Shown: piece after piece, positions 20,001 through 31,695 of the stretch | Numbering within the stretch: the stretch's first letter is position 1 | Layout: each line of letters starts with the position of its first letter | The notes under the pieces: model-generated | What the model was told of the DNA's origin: nothing | Seen by the model: the letters and a program-made list of their open reading frames with translations, nothing else | The model's database searches: none | Translations under genes and position numbers: made by a program | NCBI RefSeq assembly: GCF_932526225.1 | Contig: NC_064035.1 | Span: forward strand, 1,032,501-1,096,500 | Source: Nematostella vectensis | Lineage: Eukaryota > Cnidaria > Anthozoa > Actiniaria > Edwardsiidae | Length of the DNA: 64,000 nucleotides | Direction of reading: 5' to 3'

Positions 20001-23000
20001 GTCTTGTGGAAACAGAGAAAGCGGTAATTAGCAATTATTTCTCGTAAAAATTCTGATAGGTCGCACTGTCATCAAACCCAATGTGTTTATATTGGCAATA
20101 AGCCCTTTTTTAATGTTTTGCACTAAATCAAGAGGATAACAGCAAGTTTTCCTAAAAACTGAAGGAAGTATGGGTCAGGAAATATAGGGCTGTAGGCTTT
20201 TGATAATAGAATACTCTAGTCTTTTTATATATATATATTTTCTAAACCAGTGCCACAGCACTAGCCTAAAGACTGCTCTCTAAAAAAAAAAATGAACACA
20301 GACGTCTTTTTGTTGATGTATAACCTCTGATTACAGTGTCTTGAAGGGATAAAAAATGCTAACATAAGTTTTAGGAAGGAAAACAGGATTCACATTTATT
20401 TTTGGCAAGGAAACAAGATTTTAGCTGCCACAAATAGGAACTGGAAAAGGGGTAAATTGCAACCAAGAAGGCTGAATTTGCTGATAAAAGCAGCAAGAAA
20501 ACCATGTCCCAGACCCTTCTTAAGGACCTTGTGATTGGCTGGCTGTTAACATAGAAAAACACAAGTCTTGCATTAAGACCAGCTGTTTGAACCAACTGTC
20601 TTCAAAAAGGATGTTTTGTTGTTTCTCTGTCTTTTATGAACACTGTAGAAATAGTTTAACCCTAGAGTAAACCATATCCAATTAACCTGTCTCTACACAA
20701 ATTTCATTGTTAAACAAAAAGTGAGTGGTTCTAGATGCAACAGTTTTATTTTCTCAGCAAAAGGTTTGAATGTTTTTTTTGAAAATTTTACATTTTATTC
20801 TACTCAAATAAATGAACTCCAAATCCACCATCTAGCTGATTCACTGGGAATTAATCAAAATATGTTGTGTGGATGTATTTCCCTTATTCCACGATGACCA
20901 CACAGACCAGCTAGTTATTCTACAGCTTGTCTGTAGTTTTAATAGTCATACCAGCTAGTTATTCCGCAGCTTGTCTGTAGTTTTTCTAGTCATACTTGCT
21001 AGTTATTCTACAGCTTGTCTGTATTTTTTCTAGTCATACTTCCTAGTTATTCTACAGCTTGTCTGTAGTTTTTCTAGTCATACTTCCTAGTTATTCTACA
21101 GCTTGTCTGTATTTTTTCTAGTCATACTTCCTAGTTATTCTACAGCTTGTCTGTAGTTTTTCTAGTCATACTTCCTAGTTATTCTACAGCTTGTCTGTAG
21201 TTTTTCTAGTGTCATACTTCCTAGTTATTCCACAGCTTGTCTGTACTTTTTCTAGTGATACAGTACTTCCTAGTTATTCTACAGCTTGTCTGTAGTTTTT
21301 CTAGTGTCATACTTCCTAGTTATTCCGCAGCTTGTCTGTACTTTTTCTAGTGATACAGTACTTCCTAGTTATTCTACAGCTTGTCTGTAGTTTTTCTAGT
21401 CATACTTTCTAGTTATTCTACATCTTGTCTGTAGTTTTTCTAGTCATACTTCCTAGTTATTCTACAGCTTGTCTGAGTTTTTCTAGTCATACTTCCTAGT
21501 TATTCCACAGCTTGTCTGTAGTTTTTCTTGTCATACTTCCTAGTTATTCCGCAGCTTCAAGTCTGTATTTTTTCTAGTCATACTTCCTAGTTATTCCACA
21601 GCTTGTCTGTAGTTTTTCTAGTCATACTTCCTAGTTATTCCACAGCTTGTCTATAGTTTTTCTAGTCATACTTCCTAGTTATTCTACAGCTTGTCTGTAC
21701 TTTTTCTAGTCATACAGTACTTCCTAGTTATTCTACAGCTTGTCTGTAGTTTTTCTAGTCATACTTCCTAGTTATTCTACAGCTTGTCTGTAGTTTTTCT
21801 AGTCATACTTCCTAGTTATTTTACAGCTTGTCTGAGTTTTTCTAGTCATACTTCCTAGTTATTCCACAGCTTGTCTGTAGTTTTTCTAGTGTCATACTTC
21901 CTAGTTATTCTACAGCTTGTCTGTACTTTTTCTAGTGATACAGTACTTCCTAGTTATTCTACAGCTTCAAGTCTAGTTTTTCTAGTCATACTTCCTAGTT
22001 ATTCTACAGCTTGTCTGTAGTTTTTCTAGTCATACTTCCTAGTTATCCTACAGCTTGTCTGTAGTTTTTCTAGTCATACTTCCTAGTTATTCTACAGCTT
22101 GTCTGTAGTTTTCTAGTCATACTTCCTAGTTATTCTACAGCTTGTCTGTAGTTTTTCTAGTCATACTTCCTAGTTTTTCTACAGCTTGTCTGTAGTTTTT
22201 CTAGTCATACTTCCTAGTTATTCTGCAGCTTGTCTGTAGTTTTTCTAGTCATACTTTCTAGTTATTCTACAGCTTGTCTGTAGTTTTTCTAGTCATACTT
22301 CCTAGTTATTCTACAGCTTGTCTGTAGTTTTTCTAGTCATACTTCCTAGTTATTCTACAGCTTGTCTGTAGTTTTTTCTAGTCATACTTCCTAGTTTTTC
22401 TAGTCATAGAATTATTCACAGATCTTACTGATACTGGTAGATGGTCTAACTTAAATGTTTTTACTTTTACATGACTACAGAAATCCACTAGTGATAAGGC
22501 AGTCACTAGCCATCATTTATCCAGATCGTCTGCCCATGCTAGCCTATTAAGCGATAGACCACCTGCAGATAGAGTCCAGGAATTGCATTTGAAGACAAAG
22601 TCAAGACTGGACAAAGAGATGAGAGATGAGCTGCTCAGAACTGGTAAGTGATGTATTTTAACTCCCCTTGGTTATGGCTTAGTAATATAGAGATAAAAAA
22701 AAATTATGAATTTTGTTTTATTGTGAGAGAGTCCTTTACTTCTCCTTATAATGAAATTTGAAAATAAATTGGCTAAAAAATCAGACTTATGCTCAAATCA
22801 CATATTCTTGTTTTATTATCTTTTAGAATCAAAAACAGATGTTGGAGGAGTTAGAAACAGAAGGTACTGTATGATGAAGAATCAGATTACTTTCAAAAAG
22901 CAAAGGGCAACATTTTTTTTATAGAACATGGTATGGATTTGCTCATTTTTTATCACACCGAAATTTTGGCTTGCTGTAATTAAGTATGATAAGAAAAAGC

Positions 23001-25778
23001 CATCTATACCCCTATATTTGATCACTGTGAGAACCTCGAGAACCATCTATACCCCCATATTTGATCACTGTGAGAACCTAGAGAACCATCTATACCCCAA
23101 TATTTGATCACTATGAGAACCTCCGTAACCATCTATACCCCCATATTTGATCACTGTGAGAACCTGGAGAACCATCTATACCCCCATATTTGATCACTGT
23201 GAGAATCTCGAGAACCATCTATTACCCCCATATTTTATCACTGTGAAAACCTCCGTAATCATCTATACCCCCATATTTGATCACTGTGAGAACCTCGAGA
23301 ACCATCTATACCCCCATATTTGATCACTGTGAGAACCTCCATAACCATCTATATCCCCATATTTGATCACTGGGAGAACCTAGAGAACCATGTATACCCC
23401 CATATTTGATCACTGTGAGAATCTCGAGAACCCTCTATACCCCCATATTTGATCACTGTGAGAACCTCCGTAACCATCTATACCCCCATATTTGATCACT
23501 GTGAGAACCTCGGGAACCATCTATACCCCCATATTTGATCACTGTTAGAACCTCCGTAACCATCTATACCCCCATATTTGATCACTGTGAGAACCTCCGT
23601 AACCATCTATACCCCCATATTTGATCACTGTGAGAACCTAGAGAACCATCTATACCCCCATATATGATCACTGTGAGAATCTCGAGAACCATCTATTACC
23701 CCCATATTTGATCACTGTGAGAACCTAGAGAACCATCTATACCCCCATATTTGATCACTGTGAGAACCTCCGTAACCATCTATACCCCCATATTTGATCA
23801 CTGTGAGAACCTTGAGAACCATCTATATCCCCATATTTGATCACTGTGAGAACCTCGGTAACCATCTATACCCCCATATTTGATCACTGCAAGAACCTCC
23901 GTAACCATCTATACCCCCATATTTGATCACTGTGAGAACCTCGAGAACCATCTGATTGGACAACAACCTTATTTATTTCTTGGTTAGTATTAACCTGCTT
24001 TCTAGGAACCCGGCCCAGAAAATTAGATGGTCATACAACAGATATTGAATATCTAATGTTTCATAGAAGGAGAACAGTTTGTGTCTTTAGTGGTTATTGT
24101 TAAATTTCTACTATCCTCTAAAGAATGCTTTGTTATTGGGCTTTTATACCGCTAGCGCTTTTCTTAGAAAAGGAAAAGAAATGAAAAAGTTGAATGGTAT
24201 CTTGCGCGATCCTTTTGCCTTTTCAAACAATATTCAGATTAATGGGATTGAACAAAAAAGATTTACATTTTTTTTTTCATTTTTTTTGATAGAGCCGGTA
24301 ACACAGATAACGAGGGAAAAGAAGAAAGCATTGATGCAGTGCTGCAATATCATCAGAACATGCAGGAAAAAATAGCAGAGGAGATGGTACTTATGGCCCA
24401 GAACATGAAGCACACATCCATGATGGCGCAGAACATCATCCACAAAGACAAACAGGTATGACTCATCACACATGACTCACATGACTCATCACACATGACT
24501 CACATGACTCTTCACACATGACTCACATCACTCATCAAACATGACTCATCACACATGACTCATCACTAATGACTCACATGACTCTTCACACATGACTCAC
24601 ATCACTCATCAAACATGACTCATCAAACATGACTCATCACACATGACTCATCACTAATGACTCACATGACTCTTCACACATGACTCACATCACTCATCAA
24701 ACATGACTCATCAAACATGACTCATCACACATGACTCATCACACATGACTTATCACACATGACTCACCACACATGACTCACATGACTCATCACACATGAC
24801 CCAAGCATGACAAATCCATACACATGACTAAAAACATACTGCTCACAGATCCATGATGATACCAAACATGACACATCCATACACATGACTCAAAACTCAC
24901 TCACAGATCCATGATGATACCAAACATGACACATCCATACACATGACTCAAAACATTCTCATACATACGTGATGATACCAAACATGACACATCCATACAC
25001 ATGACTCAAAACATACTCATACATCCATGATGATACCAAACATTAGACATTCTAACACATGACTCAAAACTCACTACATCCATGATACCAAACAAGACAC
25101 ATCAATACACATGACTCAAAACATACTCTACATCCATGATGATACCAAACATGACACATCCATACACATGACTCAAAACATACTCATACATCCGTGATGA
25201 TACCAAACATGACACATCCATACACATGACTCAAAACATACTCATACATCCATGATGATACCAAACATTAGACATTCTAACACATGACTCAAAACTCACT
25301 ACATCCATGATGATACCAAACAAGACACATCAATACACATGACTCAAAACATACTCTACATCCATGATGATACCAAACATGACACATCCATACACATGAC
25401 TCAAAACTCACTACATTCATGATGGTACCAAACATGACACATGCAGCAATTATCATATACAATATGATTTCAATACAAAACGTGGCATTCGCATTCAAGT
25501 TTATTTTTATTCTTAGCTAACGCAGCGCATCATTGTTCCTGAAAACCTGTGTAAATGTATTCAAATTTGTGATACGAGTTTGTCGGATGCTTCAGGTGCT
25601 AGAGGCCTCAACCCGCCTCGCAGACTGCAACCTTTCTAAACTAAAACACGAGGCTGACCGGCTGGAGGAGATTGCCAACAGAAGGTGCTCGTTGTGGATG
25701 TGGATTGCTCTTTCCCTCGTCATGGCTGTATTCATCATGACCATTCTGTTTATCAAGATGTTTCCCAAGCGAACTTGA
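17034..25778 (+). CDS. USE1: Vesicle transport protein USE1 (ER Q-SNARE), 7 exons, complete
   Basis: Exons are 17034-17144, 17968-18017, 19945-20023, 22481-22643, 22827-22863, 24293-24455 and 25596-25778. All junctions are GT-AG and phases agree, giving 261 aa, close to the 259 aa of human USE1. The N-terminus (MAPSRMEINLQRLLVRCEAM) matches the family start. Exon 3 encodes the TKRVEFLKGLVETEK block, exon 4 HLKTKSRLDKEMRDELL, exons 6-7 the SNARE helix (from AVLQYHQNMQEKIAEEM), and exon 7 ends with a tail anchor (about LWMWIALSLVMAVFIMTILF) plus a short basic tail. USE1 acts with syntaxin 18, SEC20 and SEC22 in Golgi-to-ER retrograde fusion. Introns 3, 5 and 6 each contain a minisatellite. No coding damage is seen. 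Confidence 0.93.
18037..19308. mobile_element. TIR DNA transposon carrying a RecQ-like helicase fragment (in USE1 intron 2)
   Basis: The ends are inverted copies: AAGTTATAG-ATGG at 18037 and its complement at about 19296-19308. A longer subterminal match (ACCTGTAGGCTTTGATA at about 18094 against its complement near 19220) is also present. The interior contains a minus-strand ORF resembling a RecQ-type helicase N-terminal region. I could not define a target-site duplication with confidence, so the superfamily is not assigned. Confidence 0.6.
18860..19147 (-). pseudogene. RecQ-like helicase N-terminal fragment
   Basis: This ORF of 95 codons has the arrangement RQEQEAAVKALLEAKDDVMAVL followed by LTGFDKS. 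In RecQ-family helicases the motif 0 Gln-containing R-x-x-Q and Walker A (T-G-x-G-K-S) occur in this spacing. Here the Walker A Gly before Lys is Asp, so ATP binding would be lost. Only the first domain portion is present. It lies inside the TIR element in USE1 intron 2 and is probably transposon-derived. Confidence 0.55.
19688..19794 (+). other. Long imperfect hairpin (about 52-bp arms) in USE1 intron 2
   Basis: The left arm 19688-19739 pairs with the right arm 19741-19794. The inner part (19715-19766) is nearly perfect, GAGGGAAATTTAGAA-GACAAAAGA against its complement with a 2-nt bulge and almost no loop. The outer part includes CATGCA/TGCATG and CTAAATTT/AAATTTAG. It could be a pre-miRNA-like or hpRNA structure, or a tiny foldback MITE. 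Confidence 0.6.
20911..22406 (+). repeat. 44-bp minisatellite, about 34 copies (USE1 intron 3)
   Basis: The unit starts CTTCCTAGTTATTCTACAGC and ends with TTTTTCTAGTCATA. Copies differ by point changes and short indels (GTCATA vs GTGATACAGTA; TCAAG insertions). The array ends 74 bp before the exon 4 acceptor. Units contain several AG sites preceded by T-rich runs. Confidence 0.95.
23000..23953 (+). repeat. 43-bp minisatellite, about 22 copies (USE1 intron 5)
   Basis: The unit begins CCATCTATACCCCCATATTT and continues GATCACTGTGAGAACCTCGAGAA. Two variants alternate at the end (CTCGAGAA and CTCCGTAA), suggesting higher-order amplification. Confidence 0.95.
24458..25445 (+). repeat. Composite minisatellite in USE1 intron 6
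   Basis: The first part (24458-24795) is built from ATGACTCAC/ATGACTCATCACA units. The second (about 24795-25445) is a roughly 58-bp unit starting CATCCATGATGATACCAAAC, about 11 copies. The array begins at the third base of the intron: the donor GTATGACTCATCACA already matches the repeat. Confidence 0.9.
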
Positions 25779-25946
25779 CACTATCTTATTTATATGGAGG
25801 GGATTATGCCCAAGAAGCGTTTGGGAGCATGGGTTAGTGTGGCAAGAACGTGGTGTTTGCAGAATGGTCCTCAAAAAGCAGAAGCCATCAAGGAGCCGGG
25901 GATAAAAGAATGCATCATGCGGGAGCAGGTACGAGGATGGGGAAGC

Positions 25947-26718
25947 ATACATGGCGAGCCAAATGGACCCGATTTCCTAGAATTAAACATTCATTGGAAT
26001 AGATTAGCACAGGCTCATACATGGCGAGCTAAATGTACCCGATTTCCTAGAATTAAACATTCATTGGAATTGATTAGCACAGGCTTATACTTGGCGAGCC
26101 AAATGTACCCGATTTCCTAGAATTAAACATTCATTGGAATTGATTAGCACAGGCTCATACATGGCGAGCTAAATGTACCCGATTTCCTAGAATTAAACAT
26201 TCATTGGAATTGATTAGCAGAGGCTCATACATCGCGAGCCAAATGTACCCGATTTCCTAGAATTAAACATTCATTGGAATTGATTAGCACAGGCTCACAC
26301 ATGGCGAGCCAAATGTACCCGATTTCCTAGAATTAAACATTCATTGGACTTGATTAGCACAGGCTCATACCTGGCGAGCCAAATGTACCCGATTTCCTAG
26401 AATTAACATTCACTGGAATTGATTAGCAGAGGCTCATACATGGCGAGCCAAATGTACCCGATTTCCTAGAATGAAACATTCATTGGAATTGATTAGCACA
26501 GGCTCATACATGGCGAGCCAAATGTACCGATTTCCTAGAATTAAACATTCATTGGAATTGATTAGCAGAGGCTCATACATGGCGAGCCAAATGTACCCGA
26601 TTTCCTAGAATTAAACATTCATTGGAATTGATTAGCACAGGCTCATACATGGCGAGCCAAATGTACCTGATTTCCTAGAATTAAACATTCATTGGAATTG
26701 ATTAACACAGGCTCATAC
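25947..26718 (+). repeat. 70-bp minisatellite, about 11 copies, downstream of USE1
   Basis: The unit begins GGCTCATACATGGCGAGCCA and contains CCCGATTTCCTAG. It lies just after the USE1 stop, probably in the 3' UTR: a candidate AATAAA follows at about 26891. A 108-codon ORF that runs into it (25794-26120) is repeat read-through, not a gene. Confidence 0.9.
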
Positions 26719-28250
26719 AAGATTCATTTACTTCTACTGTAACCGACGACTGATAGTACATTGATGAAAGTTGATGTGATATGGACATGTTTTGAATGTA
26801 CATCCAGCCGGAAAGAGGTCAGCTACATAGTAAAGAGAAATGACATACATATAAATATACTTCATTTTAAAAACCCAACTCGTATTGTTTAATAAATAGG
26901 CGTAATTCACAGCTTTTGCACTGTATTTGCTTTATGAAAACACAATGGGAATAGGGGATCATGTCCTTATAACCACCCCTCTGCTATGGGCTCTTTGGGT
27001 TTTTTTTCAGGAAGTACAGTCAATCCCTGATTGCGGGGGGGGGGGGGGGGGGGAACCAGGCGGAGGAGGTATACATCGAGGAGTATGAGATAGATGGAGA
27101 GCTGTGATATTAGGGTTAACGCAAGGACATGTTCATTATGACAATTACTTTCTTCCTGTTGTGGCGGCGGTCATTTTGTAGCTTATAGGTCACGTGACCC
27201 ATCAATGCCAGTCGCCCATATACGTATTCAACGTAGTGTTCAAATGCCCTATTTAAACTCTGTAAAGAATGACCCTTCGCTGTTTACTGTACAGCCTCGT
27301 TTTCATGATATTAGTCACGTGAGCACCCTTACTTGAAATATATTATAGGTCGTCGAGATATGTAATACCTGCGAAGTTTGTGCAATTATATCAAATTTAA
27401 CAAACATTTTTAGTGATTTTGGCTCACAGCCTCGTTTTCATGTTGAGAAAAACGGTCATTTTTTTAATAGCTCGTACAACTGCTTGGTGCGAGTTGGAGA
27501 AGTGCCACCAAAGTTTTTTATGCTTTTTGGGGTCCTCTTTACACATTACGATAGGTGGTTTGCCTGCTGCCGAAAATTACCACGGGACTTAAATCTTTAA
27601 CATTTGCTCCCTGACTAATGATCTTGTTAAAAGTTTTAAAACGTTTTTCTCTATAGACATAGACATTAGACACCTTTATTTGAAATGTTTTTTAGCATTT
27701 CGTATCAGGGTAGTCCATTAAGAGGCTGAAAAAGCCCCCATGCTATCAACTGGAGCCATGGGAGCAATATACAAACATACAATTACTGGTTAACCTGACA
27801 CTCTGGTTTAAAACTTGTCTTACTGGTTAACCTGACATTCTGGTTAAAAACCTAGCTTACTGGCTCAGCGTCTTGAGCCTTACAATGGCATGATAGACCC
27901 CATTGACAAACGCCCATTGTCTTACATATCCATTCTCAAAATACCCACATTGTTGGGTAATCCTAAAAAGTGTACCGGATAAAGTGCATACGGCGTATAT
28001 TTCTGTTAAGATAACTGCTCTGTGATTGTGATCATGATCATGATCATGATCATGTCCAAGGAGAGGGAAAATAAACTATTGCGAAATGGGTATTTAGACG
28101 TCACAATGATTAATAAGCAAATCTCTTACTAAGAACAAGTCATACCTGTTTTTTTTTTTACATAATAAGTAGGCAAAAGAAGAGGTCCATTCTGTCTCAT
28201 ATTCTGCAAACGTACGCTCGAGCAACCCTTCTATTTCTCCTGGGGCAAAT
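26719..28250. other. Intergenic region between USE1 and the Rh gene
   Basis: No gene is supported. A run of about 20 G lies near 27037-27055, a CACGTG E-box at about 27190 and another at about 27317, and a (GATCAT)n stretch at 28027-28053. The promoter of the downstream Rh gene should lie just before 28251, but I cannot point to its elements. Confidence 0.5.
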
Positions 28251-28431
28251 ATGGCACGAGTGACTTTCACTGTATTTACAATCGTCTTCCAACTTGTACT
28301 TATTTTGATTTATGGCGTTGTTGTCGAGTACGGAAAGCATGCAAGCCCTTCAAGCGAGCAGCCACGGGCGGCTAACACCTCAACTTCTGCGAACCCTCCT
28401 ATCGCAAATAACGTCCAAATCTACTACCTAA
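28251..28431 (+). CDS. Rh gene exon 1 (start codon, first TM segment)
   Basis: It starts at ATG 28251 and encodes the first hydrophobic segment (VFTIVFQLVLILIYGVVV), then a Ser/Pro/Asn-rich extracellular loop. It ends in phase 1 at a strong donor GTAAGA (28432). Joining to exon 2 at 30153 recreates the family's FQDVH junction. Confidence 0.85.
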
Positions 28432-28705
28432 GTAAGAGTGTTTGCATTTTGCCTTCCTGTTATAGAATCTAGGTTATCTTTGTAAATAGCAGTGATTTCG
28501 TTGTTACCGCTGGCTCCCTCAAAACTACCTTCAAAATTGTTAGTTTTTCTTTCGGACTTTTAGAGAATGTTAAGAGTTTTCTTTCGGCTTTGTGTTTCTA
28601 CATGGAAACACTTGAGGCCTCAATCGTGTGAATCGCGTCAAATGCTTGTAGAAAAGGTTACACCCCCCTTTCTAGAACAATAAAGCTAATACATCTTAGT
28701 CGAAG

Positions 28706-28780
28706 CTAATGATTTTGAGAAATCACTTTGCCCCACCCCCAAAGATAAATCCTGGCTACGCCCCTTCTGCAGATATGTAA
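28706..28780. repeat. Fragment of a dispersed repeat with a GGGGCGTAGCCAGG-like end
   Basis: The complement reads GGGGCGTAGCCAGGATTTAT, followed by a G-rich stretch, resembling the ends of common animal DNA transposons and similar in style to the element at 41305. It lies in Rh intron 1. Only one end is recognisable. Confidence 0.35.
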
Positions 28781-29202
28781 ATGTATACAGTATGTGTGAT
28801 CATGGGTGTCTCTTACGTAATTCACAATGTCTAATAACCAAACAAGAAGATAAAGCAGGACTAAGGATAAGAGTAAAATCACAGTTACGCCATGTGCAAG
28901 TAGCGTTGTTGGGCGAGGATTACGTAAGATCCTAGAAACCAAAAAAGCTCTGCGTCGCCGAATAACCTGGCGCTGCAAAAACCGGAACCGCTCTGTTTTA
29001 TTCGTTCCATTTTACTACAAGCTAAGCCATGCTGCGCACGGCCTGGTAACTAGCAAATTTAACAGGTATACCATAACACGCTCATTCACCTAGTAAAATT
29101 TGATATTGTTATCCACATGATCGGTTCTGATGGCCTACTTAGCGTTCGCATAGCTGGTTTTGAAAAAATCCCCAGACGCACATATTAAAACGCACAAATA
29201 CC

Positions 29203-30152
29203 TTGTTTATGCTGGTCCAAGGCTGAAGCACGTGACTTAGTTGTTTATGCTGGTCCAAGGCTGAAGCACGTGATTTAGTTGTTTATGCTGGTCCAAGGCT
29301 GAAGCACGTGATTTAGTTGTTTATGCTGGTCCAAGGCTGAAGCACGTGATTTAGTTGTTTATGCTGGTCCAAGGCTGAAGCACGTGATTTAGTTGTTTAT
29401 GCTGGTCCAAGGCTGAAGCACGTGACTTAGTTGTTTATGCTGGTCCAAGGCTGAAGCACGTGATTTAGTTGTTTATGCTGGTCCAAGGCTGAAGCACGTG
29501 ATTTAGTTGTTTATGCTGGTCCAAGGCTGAAGCACGTGATTTAGTTGTTTATGCTGGTCCAAGGCTGAAGCACGTGACTTAGTTGTTTATGCTGGTCCAA
29601 GGCTGAAGCACGTGATTTAGTTGTTTATGCTGGTCCAAGGCTGAAGCACGTGATTTAGTTGTTTATGCTGGTCCAAGGCTGAAGCACGTGATTTAGTTGT
29701 TTATGCTGGTCCAAGGCTGAAGCACGTGATTTAGTTGTTTATGCTGGTCCAAGGCTGAAGCACGTGATTTAGTTGTTTATGCTGGTCCAAGGCTGAAGCA
29801 CGTGATTTAGTTGTTTATGCTGGTCCAAGGCTGAAGCACGTGATTTAGTTGTTTATGCTGGTCCAAGGCTGAAGCACGTGATTTAGTTGTTTATGCTGGT
29901 CCAAGGCTGAAGCACGTGATTTAGTTGTTTATGCTGGTCCAAGGCTGAAGCACGTGATTTAGTTGTTTATGCTGGTCCAAGGCTGAAGCACGTGATTTAG
30001 TTGTTTATGCTGGTCCAAGGCTGAAGCACGTGATTTAGTTGTTTATGCTGGTCCAAGGCTGAAGCACGTGATTTAGTTGTTTATGCTGGTCCAAGGCTGA
30101 AGCACGTGATTTAGTTGTTTATGCTGGTCCAAGGCTGAAGCACTTGGTTTAG
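29203..30152 (+). repeat. 38-bp minisatellite, exactly 25 copies, ending at the Rh exon 2 acceptor
   Basis: The unit begins TTGTTTATGCTGGTCCAAGG and continues CTGAAGCACGTGATTTAG. The 950-bp array equals 25 full units with no indels. The last unit is diverged (CACTTGGTTTAG) and its final AG is the acceptor of exon 2. Each other unit carries a CACGTG E-box. Units differ only at a C/T position in GTGAYTTAG. Confidence 0.95.
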
Positions 30153-30348
30153 TTTTCCAGGATGTACACGTGGTGATCTACATCGGCTTTGGCTTTCTCA
30201 TGACGTTCCTACGCAAGTACAGCTTCAGCGCACTCGGATACAACTTCTTTATCTCAGCGCCGGTGTGTCAGTGGGCGACGATCGTTACGGGCGTGTTCAA
30301 CCAGATTATTGGCGAAGGGCACAGCCATATCAAGGTCAACGTGCAGAC
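30153..30348 (+). CDS. Rh gene exon 2
   Basis: It encodes the [19 protein letters not shown] block and the next membrane segment, ending HIKVNVQ-T. Phase 1 in, phase 2 out, compatible with exon 3. The donor expected at 30349 is GTGCAT, a poor match to consensus. The next repeat unit, 50 bp on, carries GTGAGT at the same place. Confidence 0.8.
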
Positions 30349-31695
30349 GTGCATACCCCATGGGGAGTTGCTGGTCCTATCAAGGTCAACGTGCAGACGT
30401 GAGTACCCCATGGGGAGTTGCTGGTCCTATCAAGGTCAACGTGCAGACGTGAGTACCCCATGGGGGGTTGCTGGTCCTATCAAGGTCAACGTGCAGACGT
30501 GCATACCCCATGGGGGGTTGCTGGTCCTATCAAGGTCAACGTGCAGACGTGAGTACCCCATGGGGAGTTGCTGGTCCTATCAAGGTCAACGTGCAGACGT
30601 GCATACCCCATGGGGGGTTGCTGGTCCTATCAAGGTCAACGTGCAGACGTGAGTACCCCATGGGGAGTTGCTGGTCCTATCAAGGTCAACGTGCAGACGT
30701 GAGTACCCCATGGGGGGTTGCTGGTCCTATCAAGGTCAACGTGCAGACGTGCATACCCCATGGGGAGTTGCTGGTCCTATCAAGGTCAACGTACAGACGT
30801 GCATACCCCATGGGGAGTTGCTGGTCCTATCAAGGTCAACGTGCAGACGTGCATACCCCATGGGGAGTTGCTGGTCCTATCAAGGTCAACGTGGAGACGT
30901 GCATACCCCATGGGGGGTTGCTGGTCCTATCAAGGTCAACGTGCATACCCCATGGGGGGTTGCTGGTCCTATCAAGGTCAACGTGCAGACGTGCATACCC
31001 CATGGGGGGTTGCTGGTCCTATCAAGGTCAACGTGGAGACGTGCATACCCCATGGGGGGTTGCTGGTCCTATCAAGGTCAACGTGCAGACGTGCATACCC
31101 CATGGGGAGTTGCTGGTCCTATCAAGGTCAACGTGCAGACGTGCATACCCCATGGGGGGTTGCTGGTCCTATCAAGGTCAACGTGCAGACGTGCATACCC
31201 CATGGGGAGTTGCTGGTCCTATCAAGGTCAACGTACAGACGTGCATACCCCATGGGGAGTTGCTGGTCCTATCAAGGTCAACGTGCAGACGTGCATACCC
31301 CATGGGGGGTTGCTGGTCCTATCAAGGTCAACGTGCAGACGTGCATACCCCATGGGGAGTTGCTGGTCCTATCAAGGTCAACGTGCAGACGTGCATACCC
31401 CATGGGGGGTTGCTGGTCCTATCAAGGTCAACGTGCAGACGTGCATACCCCATGGGGGGTTGCTGGTCCTATCAAGGTCAACGTGCAGACGTGAGTACCC
31501 CATGGGGGGTTGCTGGTCCTATCAAGGTCAACGTGCAGACGTGCATACCCCATGGGGGGTTGCTGGTCCTATCAAGGTCAACGTGCAGACGTGAGTACCC
31601 CATGGGGGGTTGCTGGTCCTATCAAGGTCAACGTGCAGACGTGCATACCCCATGGGGGGTTGCTGGTCCTATCAAGGTCAACGTGCAGACGTGAG
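30328..31695 (+). repeat. 50-bp minisatellite, 28 units, containing the exon 2 end and its splice donor
   Basis: Each unit repeats TATCAAGGTCAACGTGCAGA (exon 2 end), then CGTGAGT or CGTGCAT, then CCCCATGGGG-GTTGCTGGTCC. All are 50 bp except unit 13, which lacks 8 bp (about 30941). GTGAGT occurs in units 2, 3, 5, 7, 8, 24, 26 and 28; the others have GTGCAT. All three + frames stay open across the array, producing long repetitive ORFs (for example 30468-31694) that are not independent genes. Confidence 0.95.

Noticed and set aside
25794-26120. 108-codon ORF after USE1
   Set aside because: Runs into the 70-bp minisatellite and has no family resemblance; probably 3' UTR.
30170-31694. Long overlapping ORFs (up to 408 codons) in three frames
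   Set aside because: They arise from a 50-bp unit with no stop in any frame; only 30153-30348 matches a protein family.
20911-31695. Regularly spaced repeats resembling CRISPR arrays
   Set aside because: The arrays are contiguous tandem repeats without unique spacers, in introns of eukaryotic genes and with no cas genes.
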